From: Planococcaceae bacterium UBA3370
GTDB taxonomy: Bacteria; Bacillota; Bacilli; Bacillales_A; Planococcaceae
Direction: 5' to 3'
DNA: 11,742 bases
Assembly (NCBI GenBank): GCA_002360295.1
Contig: DEQI01000284.1
Span: 19,121 to 30,862 of the forward strand
The notes beneath the pieces were generated by a model. That model did not search any database. It saw only the letters and a program-made list of their open reading frames with translations, and was not told where the DNA came from. Positions 7,108 through 11,742 of the stretch are shown in pieces (within the stretch, counting starts at the first letter, position 1; each line of letters opens with the position of its first letter). Made by a program: the position numbers and the translations under genes.

Positions 7108-7659
7108 ATGAACAGAGAAAGATTATTAATGCTAGTAGAGATTGCTATTTTTGCAGCAATCGGAATTGTATTGGATATGTCGCCCATCAGTTTACCGCAG
7201 GGAGGTTCCATTAGTTTTGTGATGGTACCAATCGTTTTAATCGCGATGCGCTGGGGTATCGGTGGAGGACTATTAGTAGGTTTATTAATTGGTGCATTAC
7301 AGCTAGTATTAGGACCGAAAATTTATCATTGGGCACAAGCATTCATTGATTACGGTGTTGCGTTTACAGCTGTAGGTTTTGCGGCAATTGTGAGACAACC
7401 ATTATTAAAGGCTGTTGAAGCAACAAATAAAGTATCAATCGCAATCTATGTAACAATCGGGGCGATTATCGGTGGATTTTTACGTTGTTTCGCTCATATT
7501 TTATCAGGGGTCATATTTTTTGCAGAATATGCGGGCGACCAAAATGTATGGGTATACTCAATTGTTTATAATGCTACATACATGCTACCTTCCATTATAT
7601 TAACAGCAGTTGGTTGCGCTATTTTATTTACAGCTGCACCTAAGCTTTTAAAACGATAA
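7108..7659 (+). CDS. thiT: Thiamine ECF transporter substrate-binding (S) component ThiT
   Basis: This is the membrane-embedded thiamine-binding subunit (also called YuaJ) of an energy-coupling-factor transporter. It imports thiamine together with the shared EcfA, EcfA' and EcfT proteins, which are not in this window. The length of 183 residues is typical, with about six membrane helices. Family motifs visible are PQGGSISF at 30-37 (followed by VMVPI), RWG at 48-50, a FIDYGVAF segment at 79-86, H130 in AHILSGVIFF, and the YSIVYNATYMLPS block at 150-162, the region that lines the thiamine site in known ThiT structures. The start at 7108 has AAAGGAG at 7094-7100, 7 bases upstream. The TPP riboswitch and its terminator upstream confirm the thiamine role independently of the protein. 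The gene is monocistronic, with a strong terminator directly downstream. Confidence 0.95.
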   Translation: MNRERLLMLVEIAIFAAIGIVLDMSPISLPQGGSISFVMVPIVLIAMRWGIGGGLLVGLLIGALQLVLGPKIYHWAQAFIDYGVAFTAVGFAAIVRQPLLKAVEATNKVSIAIYVTIGAIIGGFLRCFAHILSGVIFFAEYAGDQNVWVYSIVYNATYMLPSIILTAVGCAILFTAAPKLLKR

Positions 7660-7670
7660 CAAGAAATGTA

Positions 7671-7706
7671 ACCACTACTTCGATACATATTGGAGTAGTG
7701 GTTTTT
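7671..7706 (+). terminator. Intrinsic terminator of thiT
   Basis: ACCACTACT at 7671-7679 pairs perfectly with AGTAGTGGT at 7694-7702. The stem continues inward through 7684/7689 with two G·U pairs to a four-base loop, 14 pairs in all. A T run at 7702-7706 follows. It lies 11 bases after the thiT stop. Confidence 0.88.
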
Positions 7707-7715
7707 AAGTTTTCG

Positions 7716-7738
7716 AATTGCTTGAGCCACGAGCGATT
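7716..7738 (+). repeat. Inverted repeat upstream of map
   Basis: AATTGCTTG (7716-7724) pairs with CGAGCGATT (7730-7738) as nine base pairs, two of them G·U, around a five-base loop AGCCA. No clear T run follows, so it is not a normal terminator. It may be an auxiliary hairpin after thiT or a protein-binding dyad ahead of map. Confidence 0.4.
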
Positions 7739-7741
7739 TAG

Positions 7742-8603
<862 letters not shown>

Positions 8604-8605
<2 letters not shown>

Positions 8606-8638
8606 AAAATCGTGGGTTTAGCGCCCACGATTTTTTTT
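8604..8638. terminator. Bidirectional terminator shared by map and the convergent membrane-protein gene
   Basis: About 13 base pairs: 8604-8616 (A-rich, then TCGTGGG) with 8624-8636 (CCCACGA, then T-rich), around the loop TTTAGCG. Eight T follow CCCACGA on the plus strand, and a T run also follows the stem on the minus strand. The hairpin begins in the map stop codon. It also contains the last six codons and the stop codon of the minus-strand gene. Confidence 0.9.
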
Positions 8639-9340
8639 CATAAATAAAATGCCAACAATGAGTACACCACATAAAAATAGGGCGGCTGTCGTTACTAAAA
8701 GCTCCGCAAAACCATGTTTTATAATGATTCCTGAATAACCCCAAATGAAAATGATTGGAGTCACTATATCAAAATGGTGATAACGCAGATGGAGTGCTAC
8801 GGCAGTACCGATGGTTAACAAAATAACAGCCCAAAGCGCATTGCTTAAGTCGAAGCCGTGCCAGTTAAAGTAAACAATTATATAGGACATAAAAATAGTA
8901 AAGAAAAACAAGCTCCAACTGAAAAATAAAGCAATTGGTATGCGAATCTTAATCGTTTTAGTCGTTAATGGGTACGTCAAATAAAGACCAAACAGAGAAA
9001 GGAGTTGAAGAACGAATAAAAAAATGGCGATAACATATTGTTCGTTATGCCAAGCAAAGAAAAAGCTTATTAGAAAAATGCTTGTCATAAAGAATAGTGT
9101 CGATTGTAGCGTTGTTATGGAGCCAGTATTGCGATGTTTATAATAGTGTACAATCCACATGACGAGGCTAATAAATACGAGTATCCAGCAAAAATATATG
9201 TAACTAGCAGGTGACAATAAAATCGGTAAACGATTTATAAGCTCTATAGTGGAATGCCCACGTAAATTGCGCCAAAATGTTTGAATGATCAATGCTGCCA
9301 TCACAAGTAGAGTACTACACAGTATGATGATTCGGCTCAT
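8618..9340 (-). CDS. Multi-pass membrane protein, possibly TspO/MBR-related
   Basis: This is a 240-residue protein with about eight hydrophobic segments, at roughly 4-23, 46-68, 80-97, 102-125, 134-158, 169-188, 192-210 and 215-235, and only short loops. It has no signal peptidase site or catalytic motif that I can see. A segment at 37-54 (NRLPILLSPASYIYFCW) resembles the NRLPxxFTPAxYxFxIW stretch I remember from bacillal proteins annotated as tryptophan-rich sensory (TspO/MBR) proteins with an extended helix count. Tryptophans are spread over several helices (W52, W62, W97, W141, W170, W200). Function is therefore only a family-level guess. The ATG at 9340 has AAAGGAG (complement of 9350-9356) 9 bases upstream. 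The gene is monocistronic, with its own promoter, and converges on map. Its C-terminus KKNRGR is encoded inside the shared terminator hairpin. Confidence 0.85.
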   Translation of the reverse strand: MSRIIILCSTLLVMAALIIQTFWRNLRGHSTIELINRLPILLSPASYIYFCWILVFISLVMWIVHYYKHRNTGSITTLQSTLFFMTSIFLISFFFAWHNEQYVIAIFLFVLQLLSLFGLYLTYPLTTKTIKIRIPIALFFSWSLFFFTIFMSYIIVYFNWHGFDLSNALWAVILLTIGTAVALHLRYHHFDIVTPIIFIWGYSGIIIKHGFAELLVTTAALFLCGVLIVGILFMKKNRGR

Positions 9341-9364
9341 TAAAGCCCTCTCCTTTCCTTTAAA

Positions 9365-9393
9365 ATTATATACATTTCAATAGATTTCAACAA
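9365..9393 (-). promoter_or_regulatory. Promoter of the minus-strand membrane-protein gene
   Basis: On the minus strand a perfect TATAAT (complement of 9365-9370) lies 17 bases after TTGTTG (complement of 9388-9393). It is 25 bases upstream of the ATG at 9340, which leaves a short leader holding the ribosome site. Confidence 0.65.
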
Positions 9394-9401
9394 CAAAATA
9401 A

Positions 9402-9551
9402 GATGAATGCCAAGAAGCAAGTAATCATTCGGATTCACGTGTCGTAACAGCATTTCCAAAAGAATCAAATATTATGGAAATATTCGATAAAAAAGGTATT
9501 ACTACCCGTTCATCTGCGTTAAAATATAAACAATACATAATAAAGGAGTGA
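9402..9551 (+). pseudogene. Possible 3' remnant of a lost gene (49 codons, no start)
   Basis: A frame open from 9402 (just after a TAA) runs 49 codons to a TGA at 9549-9551, in the otherwise gene-free interval before ppk2. Its translation is protein-like rather than AT-rich noise. It contains SRVVTAFPKE, then MEIFDKKGITTRSSALKYK and a charged end. There is no upstream ribosome site. The only internal ATG (9474) lacks one, so it is unlikely to be translated as it stands. From memory, a strand reading VVTAFP or similar followed by a short basic stretch is common at the C-terminus of BECR-fold ribonuclease domains of polymorphic toxins and phage MuF-type proteins. That resemblance is weak and unverified. 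A chance open frame of this length is also possible. Its last codons form the ribosome site of the next gene. Confidence 0.4.
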
Positions 9552-9555
9552 TAAG

Positions 9556-10368
9556 GTGACGAAATTGAAAGATTTAGATTTATCATTAGAGCTCGATAAA
9601 AAAATGTATAAAAAGAAATTAAAAGTACTTCAATACGAGATGTTAAATGCGCAACAATTTTTATTTAATAATAAAATTGGGCTAATTTTAGTATTCGAGG
9701 GCATGGATGCTGCAGGTAAAGGCGGCGCAATAAAACGATTGACAGAGCGAATAGATCCTCGTGGACTCATTGTTCACCCTATTTCAGCGCCACAGCCTCA
9801 TGAATTACGTTATCACTATATGCATCGCTTTTGGCGTAAGCTACCTCAACATGGGCAAATTGCGATTTTTGACCGTTCTTGGTATGGAAGAGTTCTAGTA
9901 GAGAGAATTGAAGGTTTTGCTACAAAAGAGGAGTGGGGGCGCGCTTATGATGAAATAAACGCCTTTGAAAAAACAATCACTGCTGGCGACTACATTATGT
10001 TGAAATTTTGGTTACATATCGATACGGATGAACAATTAAAACGTTTTAATGACCGAGCACAGGACCCCTATAAGTCTTGGAAGTTAACAGATGAAGACTG
10101 GCGCAATCGAGAAAAGTTCGATGACTACGTGAATGCAGCAGATGAGATGTTCAAAAAAACAGACACAGAAAACGCACCATGGATTGTTGTGCCTGGAAAT
10201 AATAAATTGTATGCACGAATACAAGTATTAAAGGAAACGATCACACATATAGAAAAAGAGGTAGCACGTCGTGGACTAAACTTGACGAACACATTTAATA
10301 AAGAGCAAGAATCTAAAAAAAGTGTGAAAGAGCAAGTTAAAAATACAAAAGATAAAAAGAAAAAATAG
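9556..10368 (+). CDS. ppk2: PPK2-family polyphosphate kinase / polyphosphate:nucleotide phosphotransferase
   Basis: This enzyme transfers phosphate between inorganic polyphosphate and nucleotides. The 270-residue protein has a single PPK2 domain: Walker A GMDAAGKGG at 49-57 (K55), then DPRG, then HRFWRKLP at 90-97, and Walker B FDRSWYGRV at 105-113 with D106 and R107, followed by the lid region. The WYGRVLVERIEGF style resembles the catalytic half of polyphosphate:AMP phosphotransferases (class II) more than typical class I enzymes, so AMP to ADP is a reasonable guess. The nucleotide preference is not settled by sequence alone. Residues from about 246 on form a lysine-rich tail (KKSVKEQVKNTKDKKKK) beyond the domain, possibly a polyphosphate contact. 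The start is GTG 9556 with AAAGGAG at 9542-9548. There is no clear promoter, and the M3 peptidase gene follows after 13 bases, so they probably form one operon. Confidence 0.93.
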   Translation: MTKLKDLDLSLELDKKMYKKKLKVLQYEMLNAQQFLFNNKIGLILVFEGMDAAGKGGAIKRLTERIDPRGLIVHPISAPQPHELRYHYMHRFWRKLPQHGQIAIFDRSWYGRVLVERIEGFATKEEWGRAYDEINAFEKTITAGDYIMLKFWLHIDTDEQLKRFNDRAQDPYKSWKLTDEDWRNREKFDDYVNAADEMFKKTDTENAPWIVVPGNNKLYARIQVLKETITHIEKEVARRGLNLTNTFNKEQESKKSVKEQVKNTKDKKKK

Positions 10369-10381
10369 TAGGAGGAGTTCA

Positions 10382-11742
10382 ATGAAGAAAACAATTTACC
10401 CAGAGGTATGGGACTTAGATGTATTTTTCCCTGGGGGGAGTCAATCAGAAGAATTTCAAACTTTTATTAACGCAATTCCAGGAAAGATTACGGCGTTAAC
10501 GGCACATATTCAAAGTCTACAAGTACCAACATCGAAAAATGAAGCAAGTATCTTAGCAGACACACTTGAACAATTAACAGAAGTACAGGCAAATATGGGC
10601 CAAGCAGGAGGCGTATTATCTTGTTTAACAGCACAAGATATGACGGATCGACAAGCACTATTATTACAAAGTCAGCTTAGTGCAATTGGTGCAAGTGTGG
10701 CTCCGGCTGTATTACGTTTTCACCAATTGCTAGGTGAGATTGAAGAGAAAGTTTTTGAAGAGCTATTAACAACAGAAGAGCTAAGCGATTTTTCTTTCAT
10801 ATTAACGGAATGGCGAAAGCAATCAAAACAGAAACTTTCTGAACAAGAAGAAGCATTAATTGCATCACTTGGAGTGGATGGTTACTCGTCTTGGGGACAA
10901 ATGTACGACTTATTGATTGGTGATATTAAAGTGGAAGTAGAAGTAGATGGTGAAAGAAAGCAGCTATCAGTTGGACAAGCAAATAATTTAAGCTCACATC
11001 CTGATGTACAAGTTCGCCAAGCAGCTTTTGAAGCTCTTGAAAAAGTGTTCACAGAAAAAGAAGAGTTCTTTGCGAAAACATTAAATCATTTAGCAGGCTT
11101 CCGTTTAGCAACTTATAAAAAACGTGGTTGGGAAGAAGTGTTACAAGAACCATTACAAATTAACCGTATGAAACAAGAAACATTAGATGCTATGTGGGGA
11201 GCAATTACCGACCATAAAAAGCCATTCGCACAATTCCTTACACATAAGGCGCAAATGCTAGGGAAAGAAAAGATCGATTTTTATGATTTTGATGCACCGG
11301 TAACAGCATCTACAGCAAAGCTTTCTTACCAACAAGGGGCTGAATTTATTTTAAAGCATTTCGGTAAATTCGGACCTGAGCTAGAAAAATTCGCACGTAT
11401 GGCATTTGAAGATGGTTGGATTGAAGCAGAAGATCGCGACAATAAACGTCCAGGGGGCTTCTGTACAGGTATGCCATTGTCGAATCAATCACGAATTTTC
11501 ATGACCTACTCGGGTTCCATGTCAAACGTTTCGACGCTAGCACATGAATTAGGACATGCATTCCACACATATGCATTGCGTCCAGTGCATATGTTAAATC
11601 GTCGCTATGCAATGAATGTGGCGGAAACAGCATCGACATTTGCTGAGATGATTGTAGCAGATGCTGCAGTGAAAGAGGCGGCTACTAAAGAGGAAAAAAT
11701 TGCTTTACTGGAAGATAAGGTGCAACGTTCAGTAGCATTTTT
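10382..11742 (+). CDS. pepF: M3-family oligoendopeptidase F (3' partial)
   Basis: This is a cytoplasmic zinc metallopeptidase that cuts short peptides. About 453 codons are visible; the family is usually near 600 residues, so the gene continues past the window. Translation opens MKKTIYPEVWDLDVFFPGG, the usual PepF N-terminus (a WDLDxxFxGG-like motif). A helical region follows, and then the zinc site: HELGH at residues 388-392 in STLAHELGHAFH, with the third ligand E415 in NVAETAS. MTYSGSMSNVSTLAHE just before the motif is also typical of the pepF/M3 subfamily. The ATG at 10382 is preceded by AGGAGGAG at 10370-10377. It lies 13 bases after ppk2 and is probably co-transcribed. No frameshift was seen in the visible part. 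Confidence 0.95.
   Translation, partial: MKKTIYPEVWDLDVFFPGGSQSEEFQTFINAIPGKITALTAHIQSLQVPTSKNEASILADTLEQLTEVQANMGQAGGVLSCLTAQDMTDRQALLLQSQLSAIGASVAPAVLRFHQLLGEIEEKVFEELLTTEELSDFSFILTEWRKQSKQKLSEQEEALIASLGVDGYSSWGQMYDLLIGDIKVEVEVDGERKQLSVGQANNLSSHPDVQVRQAAFEALEKVFTEKEEFFAKTLNHLAGFRLATYKKRGWEEVLQEPLQINRMKQETLDAMWGAITDHKKPFAQFLTHKAQMLGKEKIDFYDFDAPVTASTAKLSYQQGAEFILKHFGKFGPELEKFARMAFEDGWIEAEDRDNKRPGGFCTGMPLSNQSRIFMTYSGSMSNVSTLAHELGHAFHTYALRPVHMLNRRYAMNVAETASTFAEMIVADAAVKEAATKEEKIALLEDKVQRSVAF

Overview
The window looks like chromosomal DNA of a low-GC, Gram-positive spore-former-type Bacillota, most like Lysinibacillus or a close relative in the Bacillales. This is inferred from AT-rich codon use, strong AGGAGG-type ribosome binding sites, frequent GTG/TTG starts, and the gene families present: a Bacillus-type ThiT under a TPP riboswitch, a YflG-type methionine aminopeptidase and PepF. 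No database search was possible. Family names rest on motifs and remembered family features.

Layout. (1) 1-1767: the end of an oligopeptide/dipeptide ABC transporter operon, with oppD (5' end outside the window) overlapping oppF, closed by a terminator. (2) 1781-6129: sbcD-sbcC, overlapping by ATGA, encoding the Mre11/Rad50-like nuclease-ATPase, ending at a hairpin that works on both strands. (3) 6122-6620, minus strand: a 104-residue DUF4870-like membrane protein with a TTG start, followed by a 37-residue, very lysine-rich small protein. (4) 6687-7706: a promoter, TPP riboswitch, intrinsic terminator, a GC-rich imperfect palindromic repeat, and thiT (thiamine uptake), then a terminator. (5) 7707-8638: two inverted repeats, an extended -10 promoter and a stand-alone type I methionine aminopeptidase. 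It ends at a hairpin shared with the convergent gene. (6) 8618-9393, minus strand: a multi-pass membrane protein distantly reminiscent of TspO/MBR proteins, with its own promoter. (7) 9402-9551: a 49-codon open frame without a proper start, possibly the 3' remnant of a lost gene. (8) 9556-11742: a PPK2-family polyphosphate kinase, then 13 bases later an M3 oligoendopeptidase F that runs off the window.

How the parts relate. Peptide import (Opp), oligopeptide cleavage (PepF) and N-terminal methionine removal (Map) are all peptide-processing functions, but they lie in separate transcription units, so no joint pathway is claimed. The thiT unit is a textbook feedback circuit: TPP bound to the leader should favour the terminator and shut off thiamine uptake. 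Most of the window is ordinary housekeeping. The less ordinary items are the repeat inside the thiT leader, the 37-residue cationic protein, the gene remnant before ppk2, and the terminator that also encodes the end of the membrane protein.
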